Positions 1-9,633 of a stretch of DNA of 64,000 nucleotides are shown here, piece by piece. How positions within the stretch are numbered: the first letter of the stretch is position 1; the number at the start of each line of letters is the position of its first letter. Source of the DNA: Aurantiochytrium sp. KH105 (taxonomy: Eukaryota > Sar > Bigyra > Thraustochytrida > Thraustochytriidae); assembly GCA_003116975.1 (NCBI GenBank), contig BGKB01000013.1, positions 620,001 through 684,000 on the forward strand, written 5' to 3'. Under the pieces are notes generated by a model. It searched no databases. It saw only the letters and a program-made list of their open reading frames with translations, and was not told the DNA's origin. The position numbers and the translations under genes are program-made.

Positions 1-311
1 TGTTTGGCTGTTTTTTTGAAATTTTTTAGTGGATAAGCAGATGGATGTGCAAGTGTATTTGACTGTTCGACTCATCACAGGCGAAATTGACAGTGGCGGG
101 AGACAGTCAAGCTAAAGGCCTCATGGAGGGATGGCAAGTGCATGTGTATGGACCGATCAACTCACCGAGTACAGCCAGCACATCAGCGCAGTTGGACTGG
201 GTTGCTGGCTCGTTGCGGCTCCGACCCACGTTTATTGGGGTCTGACGAAGCTCGCTGCGCTGCGTGCTTGATCGATCGATCGAAGATAGGCTCAGAAAAA
301 GATAAAATCAA
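1..311. other. Intergenic, left edge
   Basis: No gene is supported here. The stretch lies downstream of the minus-strand GRWD1 gene and probably holds its 3' UTR and polyadenylation region. It contains a short GATC-rich stretch near 270-285. Confidence 0.5.
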
Positions 312-1961
312 TCATGCCTTGGTCTTGGCAGAGTCGTCGACAAGGTACTTGTTGAAGATGCCCTTGGGATCGAGCGGCTCGCAAATAAAGGCATGAAATC
401 CATCGTACGCTGTGGATCCAATGAGACCAGGGATTTGCGGATGAAAGTGCACCTCCTTGGGATCTGTCTGGCCCTGGTGCAGGAAGAGAAGCTGTGGCGG
501 AATGTCGAGCTTGGAACCGTCAGCCGCGAGGACCTCGCCCTGGAGCTTGGCGGCGCTGCTGGCCTGCTCAGGATCCTCCTCGAGACTAAAGTCCCACACA
601 GAGACTTGATTATCTGCGCCTGCGGCCGCAATAACAGTCTCGTCGTGCGGGTGCCACTCGAGCGAGGTGATGGGCGCCTTGTGCCACTGAAAGAAGCCGA
701 CTGGCTCGGGCTTGGACCCTGCGCCACCAGCGCCGCTGGGCTTGAGCATGCGGAGATCCCAGACCTTGAAAGAGCCATCGTCCGATCCGGAGGCAAGCAA
801 GTACGGCACACGTTTGTTCCAGGAGAGCACGTTGACGTCCTGGGTGTGAGCCTCTGCGAGGGAAATCATGGCGCGCTTGCGCTCGCGAATATCCCAAATG
901 CGCACGCTCAAGTCAACGGACCCAGAGGCGAGCACCGTTGGTTCGACAGGGCTCCACTGCAGGTCCTCTACGGAGCCCGTGTGACCCGGAAGAGGCGTCG
1001 AATCGACGACACAGCTTCCGTCGGCTTGGACCTGCCAGAGAAAAATGTCTCGGTAGCAGTCGCCGCTTGCCATGCGGCCCTCGTGTGCGAGCGACCAATC
1101 GAGCGCATAACCCTCGTCCTTGTGACCCTTGAAGGCAAAGATTGCGCCGTGGGCAGTGGGAGGTGCGTTCGCCTTGGCCAGACCAGCGTTTTTGTCCATG
1201 CCGGGCACGGTCGTGCGCATGGCCCGAAGCTCGGGGGCAAGGTCCCACATATACACGCGGCCGGCATCGGACCAGGTTGCCACGATATTAGGATGCTGGG
1301 GCATCGAGCGAACGCGGTTCACCGCGCCTGGGTGCTTGATAAAACGAGAGTTGATGACGGGGTCGTCGTCGAGGTCGTCGTCATCGTCATCGTCGTCATC
1401 GTCATCGTCGTCCGCGTCGCCGTCAGCGCGGTCCTTGCGGGTGCGGTGCATATCGCTAAGTTTCATGAGCACCAGACGGTTGTTTCGGGTTTCGTCGGCC
1501 TGAGTTCCGGCCACCATGAGCATGGAGGCAGGGAGTTTGATACGATCAGCGCCGAGACCATCCTTGAGAAAGTCAAAGCTCAGACAGGGCCACTCCATGT
1601 TGAGCTTGTGCAGCAAAATGTATGCGGAGTTGTCGTGCTCGAGCTCTTCGTCTTCACCCAGATCGTCGACGTCAGAGCGGAAGAGACGTTGTTGCTGTTG
1701 CTTTTGCTGCTTATTTTGGGCCGCTGCGCCGGCCTGGTCCTCGTCCTCCATGTCATCGGCGTCCCCAGCGTCCTCGTTTTCGAGCTCCTCGTCCTCTTCC
1801 TCGACCTCGTCCTCGAAATCATCCTCGAAGACGAGATCTCCTTCGGCGTCGCTACGCAGCGCGCCAGGCGCCTGGTTGCTGTTGCTGTCCCGCGTCGCCT
1901 TGCTTTGCTCCTCGCCCTCGCGATCGGGGCCGCCGCGTCGCTTGTTGGCTCGTGAGCTCAT
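312..1961 (-). CDS. GRWD1: Glutamate-rich WD-repeat protein 1 (GRWD1/Rrb1), ribosome-assembly chaperone
   Basis: The protein is 549 residues. In the family (yeast Rrb1, human GRWD1) it is a nuclear/nucleolar chaperone of ribosomal protein L3 that also binds histones. Visible features are an acidic N-terminus (about residues 40-80), the CAF1C/H4-binding segment (about 110-170, with a HKLNMEWPCLSFDF stretch), a poly-Asp linker (about 183-200) and WD40 repeats from about 205 to the end (WSDAGRVYMWD, SGSVDLSVRIWD, SGSDDGSFKVWD). The frame stays open upstream, but the start at 1961 (MSSRANKRR) is preferred: the 104 residues before it are Ser/Gln-rich and unlike the family. The poly-Asp tract is an imperfect GAC/GAT repeat and may vary in length. 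The assignment is firm; only the start is inferred. Confidence 0.93.
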   Translation of the reverse strand: MSSRANKRRGGPDREGEEQSKATRDSNSNQAPGALRSDAEGDLVFEDDFEDEVEEEDEELENEDAGDADDMEDEDQAGAAAQNKQQKQQQQRLFRSDVDDLGEDEELEHDNSAYILLHKLNMEWPCLSFDFLKDGLGADRIKLPASMLMVAGTQADETRNNRLVLMKLSDMHRTRKDRADGDADDDDDDDDDDDDDLDDDPVINSRFIKHPGAVNRVRSMPQHPNIVATWSDAGRVYMWDLAPELRAMRTTVPGMDKNAGLAKANAPPTAHGAIFAFKGHKDEGYALDWSLAHEGRMASGDCYRDIFLWQVQADGSCVVDSTPLPGHTGSVEDLQWSPVEPTVLASGSVDLSVRIWDIRERKRAMISLAEAHTQDVNVLSWNKRVPYLLASGSDDGSFKVWDLRMLKPSGAGGAGSKPEPVGFFQWHKAPITSLEWHPHDETVIAAAGADNQVSVWDFSLEEDPEQASSAAKLQGEVLAADGSKLDIPPQLLFLHQGQTDPKEVHFHPQIPGLIGSTAYDGFHAFICEPLDPKGIFNKYLVDDSAKTKA

Positions 1962-3556
1962 GCTTGCTTGTGTGTTGTTTTTCGACGTCGAGGAGGACGG
2001 CGACGACGATGACGAGCGCGTCGCGTCAGCCCACGAGACGCTCTCGTGCAGGAGCGTTCGGGAAACACGTGCGCCTCTCTGTGTCTCTTTGGCGATGCGT
2101 CTGCCGCTTCCGAGCGGGAGCGGCGCGTCGGGTTCACTCGAGTTTGGCTTGAGTCGAGAGACCTGCTGCTGGTGCTGCGCCCTTTGACTGGCGGCTTGGC
2201 TGGCTAGGAGCACCGCCTCGGCGATTCCCCACTTGGGCCAACGAACGCTCCACTTTTGTTTGGGCGATTGCAAGTGAGACCGCGCGCCTTCAAGTGGAGA
2301 ATCCGCTGGCCCTCGCGGCCTGCCCCTCCTCGTTGGTCCCTCGATATGGAGATTGGGGGTTATATCTGAGGTTTTGCCCCAGTATTGGCATCAGTAGCGG
2401 CCACGAGCGAAAGAGAACCCCGGACCAAATCAAACTATGCGGAGGCATTCCGACACAAGCAGATCAAAATGATTTGGGGCAATACATTTCATCGCGAAAC
2501 TATGCGGATGCATTCCGAAACAAGAAAATTAAAATGATTTGGGGCCATACATTTCATCGCGAAGTCGCGGGTTCGAAATTTGGGTTTTCGGAGAATATCA
2601 AGCCAGAAAACTTTGACGAGTTTTTAGTCCTCGCACGGCACGGGAGCGCGGGGCGAGTGTCAGCCTTGTAGATGCTGCGCCCGTCTCACCTCGGTAATAC
2701 CTGAAGTGCATAATGTTTTTCTGGAAATGCAGCCTCGTGGTCAAGGGATCTCAAATTGGAGATCGAAGTGCTGGGCACGATCGTTAAACAGAGCCTTCAG
2801 AAGCTCGAAGTTGACCGTGGACCACTCCAGAGTACACTTACACGATGGAAAAGCCTACGCAGGAAGCAATTAATGAGGACGGGCTCATGGACTGGCATTG
2901 GATTTGGAAAAAAGAAAAAGAAAAAGAAAAAGGAGACATGTTCGTCTGCACAGCTTTTCCTCTGTTTTCTTGGATGCACGAGCCGACTGAATTGAACGTG
3001 CAGCATTACGTCGAAACGCGGGACCTATAACGAAAAGAATCTCAAATTTGTATCGAGCTCACGTTGCTCTCAGATTGGCGATCCACAAAGCTTCATTTCT
3101 TGTATTTCCCCGTCCCATAACACATAAAGCAAACGAAACGATTCCGACGAGCGCTTCTTGGTCGAGGCACGCTGCTGTGGTGAAGGTGAAGTTGCAAAAG
3201 TTCATTCCGAGAATCCTGGAACTGAACATTCGGCGAGCACGGTCACGACGCTCATTCGCATGTTCCTCGGCGCTCGCGACGCCGTTTTCAAGGTTGACCA
3301 GGCAACTGCTTTTGCATTTGCGAGTCAGGTACGACAAGGTTGTCAAGTCTCCGTGAGGCAGATATTGGCGCGGTCACGACAACGACCACGTGAGAAACTT
3401 GGTGTTTGTTGTTTTGTGTGCGATAATGATTTGATTGATACAATGTGTACAGGCAGAGCGACAACGCGACAGAAGTGTAGCGTTGTGTCTGGGCAAAGGA
3501 GTCGCCAGAAAAAAGGAAAGTGACCGCTGCGCTGGAACGCGAGGGTGGGTGGGTCT
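1962..3556. other. Intergenic region with promoter of GRWD1
   Basis: No convincing gene is present. The first part is the GRWD1 5' UTR/promoter. It contains the 65-bp tandem duplication listed separately and an A-rich (AAAAAG)n run near 2910-2935. Short open frames on both strands lack recognisable domains and conserved features. Confidence 0.5.
2433..2562. repeat. 65-bp tandem duplication
   Basis: Two adjacent 65-bp copies (2433-2497 and 2498-2562) differ at only a handful of positions. Each begins AACTATGCGG and ends TTTCATCGCGA. The length is not a multiple of three, which argues against a coding role. Confidence 0.9.
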
Positions 3557-4759
3557 TCAGATTATATACATGAGCGCGCGACTGGCAAGCGTCGAACGGC
3601 CGACGACCACGCCAAAGGTGAGGACGCAAACATGGGACACGAAGAGAGGCGCAGAAAGGAACTCGAGAACGCGCGAGAGGGAGAGCCACCCGATCCAAAT
3701 GGCAGACTCGGGCACGACCTCGCCAAGCTTGGCGCGGCATTCTCTGCGCTGCCTCCTTCGTTCGCCTCTGTCGGACTTTTCGCCGCGTTGAAAGTGGGGC
3801 GAGGACACGATACTAGAAGATTCGCAGCGAAAGTCAAAGCACCTTCGCGAGCCCGAGGAAGATAGGGTTTCATCGTCAGAACCACGCGAGCGAACATATC
3901 TGCGGTTCGTGTGCGATTGGGTCTGCACCCAGCATGCGGAGTGAGCACCTCGAGGCGAGTGGGTCGAGGTACAGGCTGCAGCAGACCCTGAGCGTGGCCC
4001 GGACGGTGCAGCAGACGGCTGGACGGTGTCGGCCCCTCGCGGCGAGAGAGGCATCATGGACTCTGGGACGGTGACGCCCAAAAAGGGTGGTGGGTGCTCG
4101 GCAAATCCGAGACTGCGTGAGACGGCCGCTGCTGCAGCAGCAGCGTTGAGTTCGTCCTCACGAGAGACAGAAACGTCGGTGGCAACAGAGCACGGCGAAC
4201 CGAAACGACCAAGAGCACGCTCGCGGTGCAATGCCATGCCGAGCGAAGCCTCCGCTTGGGCGAGGGAATCGAAATAGGCGGCAGCATCTTGCTGATCAAA
4301 TTGGCGGGCGGCGGTGGCGGCGTCTGGCGTGCGACGGATGGGCAACATTTCGTGCGCATATCCCTCGGAGAAGTCACTGAGTTCGTGCTCGCTGGCTCGA
4401 GAGGAGGCTCGCGAGTAAGGTCCTCCTGTTTCGTCGAGGACGATCCATGAATCAGTTGTACGTGCGCCCATGCTTGCCCGACTGTGATCGCGCGGGATGG
4501 GACCACCAAAATCTCCAAAGCTCTGAGCGTGAATAATGTCGTGGATCTGCGCGGGGGTGAGCGACCTCTGGGCAAAATTGTCGTCCACGTCGGTGTCGGC
4601 TTCGGCTTCGGCTTCGGCGTCGGCCGCGATTTGCCAGGTTTCAGCACCTGAATTCGCCCTCGCTGCCGCCGCTGCTGCTGCTGCTGCGGCCGCGGCTACC
4701 GCAACGAGGCCCACGTCGAGGTCGTCCTCGTGCTGGGACATCTTTGTTTGCTTGCTCAT
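3557..4759 (-). CDS. Hypothetical Ala/Ser-rich protein with hydrophobic C-terminus
   Basis: A 400-residue uninterrupted frame that I do not recognise. It has an acidic start (MSKQTKMSQHEDDLDVG), poly-Ala runs at about 21-33 and 207-213, an Ala/Glu/Asp repeat, then a non-repetitive middle (about 60-200) with segments such as RTPDAATAARQFDQQDAAAY that look like real protein. The last ~50 residues are hydrophobic and could be one or two membrane segments. Alternatively, the tail could be intron read as coding. Repetitive Ala codons are frequent in GC-rich spurious frames, so coding status rests on the middle region. Function is unknown. Confidence 0.5.
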   Translation of the reverse strand: MSKQTKMSQHEDDLDVGLVAVAAAAAAAAAAAARANSGAETWQIAADAEAEAEADTDVDDNFAQRSLTPAQIHDIIHAQSFGDFGGPIPRDHSRASMGARTTDSWIVLDETGGPYSRASSRASEHELSDFSEGYAHEMLPIRRTPDAATAARQFDQQDAAAYFDSLAQAEASLGMALHRERALGRFGSPCSVATDVSVSREDELNAAAAAAAVSRSLGFAEHPPPFLGVTVPESMMPLSPRGADTVQPSAAPSGPRSGSAAACTSTHSPRGAHSACWVQTQSHTNRRYVRSRGSDDETLSSSGSRRCFDFRCESSSIVSSPHFQRGEKSDRGERRRQRRECRAKLGEVVPESAIWIGWLSLSRVLEFLSAPLFVSHVCVLTFGVVVGRSTLASRALMYII

Positions 4760-5614
4760 GGTTTTCGTTCGATTGCCGTTGGGTGCACAGGGCGTGACGC
4801 TCCTCCCGTCTATCTTTCTACTCCTCCCCTTCTTTCTCTCTTATCCGCCTTGACGGAACCGCGAACCGGGCGAGGAGGGCTGACCGAAGCCGAAGCCGGA
4901 GCCGGAGCCGCAACCGTCCCGCGGGCCTCGCTCGACGCGCGCGCGAGTCGACGGTGAGTTCCGGCCGCCGGGCCGCTGGGACCTCGCTCGCCCGAGCGCG
5001 CGAGCCGGCTGGCCGGCTGCTGAGAGCAGGCAGACCTGTTCCGGTTCCTGGTTCTCTCTCCGCGGCCGCTTCCTCGCGACGCGAAGGCGACGCGAAGGCG
5101 GGGCGGGGCGAGGCGAGCGAGGCGAAGAAGCGAGCGTCCGTCTTCCTCTCCAAGCGGGGGTTGCTTGCTTGCTTGCTCTGCTTGCTGGTTTAACCGACTG
5201 CTCTGCTGTGCTCTTCACGCGAGAGCGCGCACCAGCGACAGCGACCGACAGACGGGCGGCCGGGCTGACCGACAGGCAACTGTCAGTCCCCGCGCGACGG
5301 GCGAGGCCAGGCCAGGCCAGGCGAGGCGAGGTGTGGTGCCAGTCTGTAGGTCTGCCTGTCTGTCTGTCGCGCGCGGGCCGCGGTCTTGGTCTTGGTCTGC
5401 CTGTGAGGAGGGCGGGGAGAAGGCAGGCAGGCCGGAAGGGAGGGAGGGAGGGAGGGAGAAAGGCGCCAGGAGAAGTCCTGAGCGAAGGAGGGAGAGGAGG
5501 AAGGAAGGAAGGAGGGCGGGCAACGGGGCGCGCGCGGGCGGCGACGCGGCGGCGACGCGGCGGCGCGCAAAGGCTCGCGGCCTGCTGCTGTGCGAGGCGG
5601 CTCAGAAGGCGGGC

Positions 5615-5706
5615 GCGAGGGCAGGCAGGCAGGCAGGCAGGCAGACGGGCAGGCAGGCAGAGCGAGAGCGAGAAAGACAGACACACAGGCAGACAGACAG
5701 ACAGGC
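5615..5706. repeat. GGCA and CAGA tetranucleotide tracts
   Basis: Runs of GGCA (about 5617-5645) are followed by interrupted CAGA/CAGG units. These runs create the spurious Gly-Arg-Gln-Ala open frames on the plus strand and the Cys-Leu-Pro-Ala frames on the minus strand. Confidence 0.8.
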
Positions 5707-6288
5707 GCCGGAGGCTTGGCTTGTGTAGGAACGAGACGCTCGCTGTCACTGCCCAACGAGGACTGCGCGCTGCCGCGGTCGCACGCGAGACGAAGGCGGC
5801 TGACGCAGGCGCAGGCGCAGGCGCAAGCGCAAGCGCGGGCTCAGGCGCAAGCGCGAGCGCAGGCACAGGCACAGGCGCGGGCACGGGCACGGGCGAGCCC
5901 AGCGAGAGCGCAGAAGAGGCGGGGGAACGGTCCTGGCAGGAGCAGAGACCGGATCAGTCAGATCAGTTCTGCTGACCACGCGCGGCGAAACTTCTTCGGT
6001 CACGCGCTCCTAATGGGGGTCTTTCTGCCTAGCTGGCGAGCGAGAATCCTGCGCGGCGGGGCGCGCGGAAAACACGCAGCAGAAGGCCAGGCGGGCAGAA
6101 GGCGCGCGAAGGAGGACGCGGCGGGGCGGAGACGGCCAGCGTCGCCGATTTGAATTTGGTTTTTTTCTTCCTTCCTTCCTTCTGCAGTGCCGGCGAGACT
6201 GCTAGTAGCTAGCCGGTAGGTCGCCTTACTGCTACCACCTTGCTATCCCGAACTGCTAGAAGTCGGCCAGAGAGTGAGTGATGTTGGA

Positions 6289-6291
<3 letters not shown>

Positions 6292-6322
<31 letters not shown>
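6292..6322. repeat. (GATT)n microsatellite
   Basis: About eight uninterrupted GATT units. On the minus strand they read as Asn-Gln-Ser repeats, so the open frame across them is not evidence of a gene. Confidence 0.95.
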
Positions 6323-6323
<1 letters not shown>

Positions 6324-7435
6324 TGATATGCCATGGTGGCCGATTGGCTGGTGTGATTGCCATTGGTTGAATTGATGGAGCGGCCAATCACCTCGCTGCA
6401 CTTGCGCCCAGAAACCGGCCGTCGGGCTTCCTCGCCAGCTTCTCCGGTCTACGATGCAAGGCAGAGCAGCCAGTTGAGCGCTGCTCCAGCCAGGAGGAAA
6501 GTAACAGTCACAGTCGGGAGACAGTGAGTCTAACGGCGGCCAGCTGCCACTGCAGCCAGCAGCCAGGGGAAATGTCTCCGTCGTCAGCCACAGCCCCAGG
6601 CAAGTCGCACTCGCGCCGCGGAGCCTCGGCTCAAAGCAGCGCTCGACCGAGACCCGCCACTGGCCGCTGCCGAGGCAGGGGTGCCTCGCAGCCCGGCCCA
6701 GCAAAGCCCGGCCCAGCAAAGCCCAGCCAGCCCAGCAAGTGCTGGATGCTGCACAGCACGGCTCTCTCTCTGCACAGCGCCCGCACACGCGACGCTTTGC
6801 GCGCGACGCTGAGCTCGCAGTCACACGTAGACGGCGGCCGGCGCGGAATGCGCCCCGCCCGAGTAGAGCAGAGCACAGCAGCAGCAGAGCACAGCAGGCT
6901 CCGCAGCCTCGGTTCGATCACGTCGCGGCTCCTCGCGGCTGTTCGCGTCGCGTCGCGTCGCGTCGCGTTGCGTCGCGTGCCGTGCCGTCCCGTACCGCCC
7001 GTTGGGCCGCGACGAGACGTGCCAGTGCGCAGAGAGGATGAGAGACAGAGTGAGGGAGAGGGAGAGGGGCGGAGAGGGAGAGGGAGGGGCTCGGATCCGA
7101 GTCGTCGTGGTCGACGATCTATTTCTATATCTAATCTTGCCGTCGGCAGGATCGCACGTAGCCTCGCCGCAGCCGCACAGAGCGACGTCAGAGACTTGCT
7201 GCCAGCGGCACGGCAGCTGGCTGCAGCAGCATTGCAGGTCGGGGGCCACTTGCAGTGCAGGCTGCCGCATCGCGTGATACAGGCGAGGGACCATGCCAGA
7301 CAGACAGAAGAGGCCGTCGGGACGGTGACTGGCCGGTGGCTTGCTTTGGAGCTGACGTCGAGACGATCGAGCGGTGCAGCCGCCGGCCCGAATGACCGGG
7401 TCTACGCGTGACGGACGCCAGTACAAGATGCGTTG

Positions 7436-7492
7436 CGTGCTATGCATGCTTGGCATACTCGGCATGCTTGGCATGCTCGGCATGCTTGGCAA
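7436..7492. repeat. 18-bp GGCATGCTT-type tandem repeat
   Basis: About three copies of an 18-bp unit containing the palindromic core GGCATGC. The copies differ at one or two positions each. Confidence 0.8.
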
Positions 7493-8371
7493 GGTGGCCG
7501 TGCCTTGGCGGTCCGGTCTGGCATTGATTGCCTCAGAATCTGCAGAGGTGATTCTTCTACGTTTTCGTGATGAAGATGGCATAGTAGTACTGCGCGGACT
7601 TCGCGCACGGTGAACAACTTTCAAGTTGTTTGGGTCGCATTCTTCCCTGGTCCCAGACCCGAAGTGGTCGCGGTTGCGCAGCGTCAGAGCGGCCAGCAGG
7701 CGTCTTCTCGTTGCGATTGTTTGTGATGAGGCTGCGCTGATGGATAGATATAGATCGACCGGGGTTGGGACGCCCGCAGCTGCAGCGGCCCGGGGCTTTG
7801 GATTGTTTGCTTGTGTTGTGGTCGCTGGCACAAGATACTATATCAACTGCAATCGCCTGCGCCTGGCACTGTCCGAATGATTCCAATTGGCTACAGACAG
7901 TGCAGACTGATAGACCGATCGATCGACCAATCGATCGATCTACAGATCGACAGATCGACTGACAGACCGACCGATCGACCGACTGACATAGGGATCGATC
8001 TCGATCGATCTGCAGCTGCTGCTACCAGTCGCGTCCTCCTCGCCCGCCCTCATTTTCACCGTGGCCGCTGCCACTATCAGGCGGCGGCCGCTGGCGCCTG
8101 CCAATCCAACGGGATTTGCACCGGTGCCTCCACAGTCTCTGCGAGCTGTGGGAGGTGTGTGCGTCCGCCCCTCGCCCCCGCGCGACGTCGACGTCGACGG
8201 GCTCCTTGTCGAGTGCTGTCTATCTGTATCTATCCATCTTCAGGTTGGCCTCCCTCTCTGCCAGTCGAAGGCCACCCGGCGAGCCAGCCCTCGCTCCAGC
8301 CGCCCAGCCAGCCAGCTGCAGCCAGGTGCAGCCAGCCAGCCAGCCCAGCCGCTGCTCAACAAACCGACGCC

Positions 8372-9112
8372 ATGCCGCCGCCAGCGCGCGTTCTCGTCAC
8401 GCATGCCACCGAGTTTCTTGGCAAGGCCACCACGAGCGCCTTGCTGCAGAGCCTGCCGGCAAGCAAGCTCTTCTGCCAGGATGCCAGGTTCGCCGACGAG
8501 GGCGAGCGCAGCGCCTTTGTGGACGGCCTCGACGTAAGCGAAGACAGACTTGAGTTCATCTCGCACCAGGACGTTGGCAAGATTGCAGAGGCTGTCCAAT
8601 TCGACGTGGACATCCTCGTAAACAACACCGCGTACCCCGCCGTACGACGCAAGTTTCACGATATCCCGCGCGAGGAGTTTGTTCAGACCCTCGACGCGCT
8701 CACCGTCTTTCCCTTTGAACTCACCGCCAAGCTGCTCCCCGCCATGCGCGAACGTAAGCGCGGCAAAGTCATCTTCGTCACGAGTGCCACCGCCTTTCAT
8801 GGACTGCCCAACTACGCATCGTATGCCATTGCCCGCGGCGCCACCAACGCCATGGCTCTTACTCTCGCAAAGGAAGTTGGACCTGACAATATTTGCGTCA
8901 ACGCGGTTTGTCCCAACTTTGTCGAAAGCGAAACGTACTTTCCCAAACGGCTCCGAGACGATCCGAAGATTCTTGCAAAGATCACAAAACCAATCCCGCT
9001 TGGGCGACTTGCCAAGCCGCACGAGCCTGCCGACCTTATCGCCTTTTTAGCTTCATCCAAGGCGGACTACATTACGGGCCAAATTATGCCTTTTGCGGGC
9101 GGATGGGCTTGA
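8372..9112 (+). CDS. SDR-fold protein with halohydrin dehalogenase signatures
   Basis: The protein is 246 residues and its start (MPPPARVLVTH) begins the Rossmann-like strand. It has the SDR fold but lacks the TGxxxGxG cofactor motif; in its place is T10-x4-F15-x-G17. The catalytic residues are S138-x12-Y151-x3-R155, with Arg replacing the SDR lysine. These two patterns (T-x4-F/Y-x-G and S-x12-Y-x3-R) define halohydrin dehalogenases, which form epoxides from vicinal halohydrins without NAD(P) and catalyse the reverse ring opening with halide, cyanide, azide or nitrite. Length (HheC is 254) and the C-terminal IAFLASSKADYITGQ stretch also fit. No targeting peptide is obvious, so it is probably cytosolic. 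The substrate is unknown. The frame runs open upstream into repeat-derived sequence, which is not included. Convergent with the SLC35-like gene. Confidence 0.85.
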   Translation: MPPPARVLVTHATEFLGKATTSALLQSLPASKLFCQDARFADEGERSAFVDGLDVSEDRLEFISHQDVGKIAEAVQFDVDILVNNTAYPAVRRKFHDIPREEFVQTLDALTVFPFELTAKLLPAMRERKRGKVIFVTSATAFHGLPNYASYAIARGATNAMALTLAKEVGPDNICVNAVCPNFVESETYFPKRLRDDPKILAKITKPIPLGRLAKPHEPADLIAFLASSKADYITGQIMPFAGGWA

Positions 9113-9633
9113 TTCATCCATCGAATTCCCCACAAGAATCGTGTCACTTCTTGGAGTGCAGACAACGGGACCGACCAAGAAGCGTCTAATTCGTTCGAAA
9201 GTCACTGGTCTTTTCTTTGCTGCTCGTCATTGTTAATGTTGATGTTAATACCGTTGGGCGGGAGCAACGCTAGAAGATGGAGCGAAAGAATTGTCGTTTT
9301 TCAGAGACTCTCCTAGTCGAAATTGCGTCTCGCTGATTTCCCCCCTTTTCTTTATATAGACACAGATTTGACTTCAATTTTCAATCTTTCTATGATTCAC
9401 GATTTTATGGCAGAGTCTGCATGTACATTAGCGATACCGACACTAGGAACGAGTGGAAACAAAAAGGCAACCAACAATGCAAAGCGTCAATATTCCGCAC
9501 CTTTTCGGAGCAATCTGCAGCAGATGAGTACTGTAAGAAAGGTAACCTGTGATGTGAGTGAGGAAAAAGAACTTCTAAGTAGCATGCGCCAACGTCGGTT
9601 CCGAACGTGTGCAGGGAGCGAAGCTCAGGAAAC
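9113..9633. other. Intergenic between convergent genes
   Basis: This stretch holds the 3' UTRs of the SDR (+) and the transporter (-). It is more AT-rich than the genes. No gene or repeat is seen. Confidence 0.5.

Larger units (their letters stand above)
4760..8371. other. Gene-free, GC-rich, simple-repeat-rich intergenic region
   Basis: About 3.6 kb with no recognisable gene. Long open frames exist on both strands at once, but they encode Arg/Ala/Gly/Ser/Pro low complexity caused by GC bias and short tandem repeats. Repeats include GGGA near 5437-5460, GGCA/GCAG near 5615-5660, CAGA near 5675-5705, GCGCAG-like hexamers near 5805-5890, GATT at 6292-6322, an 18-bp GGCATGCTT-type repeat near 7437-7492 and GATC-rich sequence at 7915-8010. 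The right end should hold the promoter and 5' UTR of the SDR gene. Confidence 0.6.

Noticed and set aside
1962-2273. N-terminal extension of GRWD1 by 104 residues
   Set aside because: The frame is open but the extension is Ser/Gln-rich and unlike GRWD1, and a good Met (1961) begins the conserved acidic N-terminus.
2560-2590. tRNA B-box-like GGTTCGAAAT near 2568
   Set aside because: No matching A-box, acceptor stem or anticodon stem could be folded around it.
4841-6153. Long overlapping open frames on both strands
   Set aside because: All are Arg/Ala/Pro/Leu low complexity created by tetranucleotide and GC-rich repeats, open on both strands at once, with no domain.
6821-7831. Minus-strand frame of 336 codons
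   Set aside because: It spans several simple repeats (GATC, GGCATGCTT, CGTCG) and has no recognisable domain; the opposite strand is equally open.
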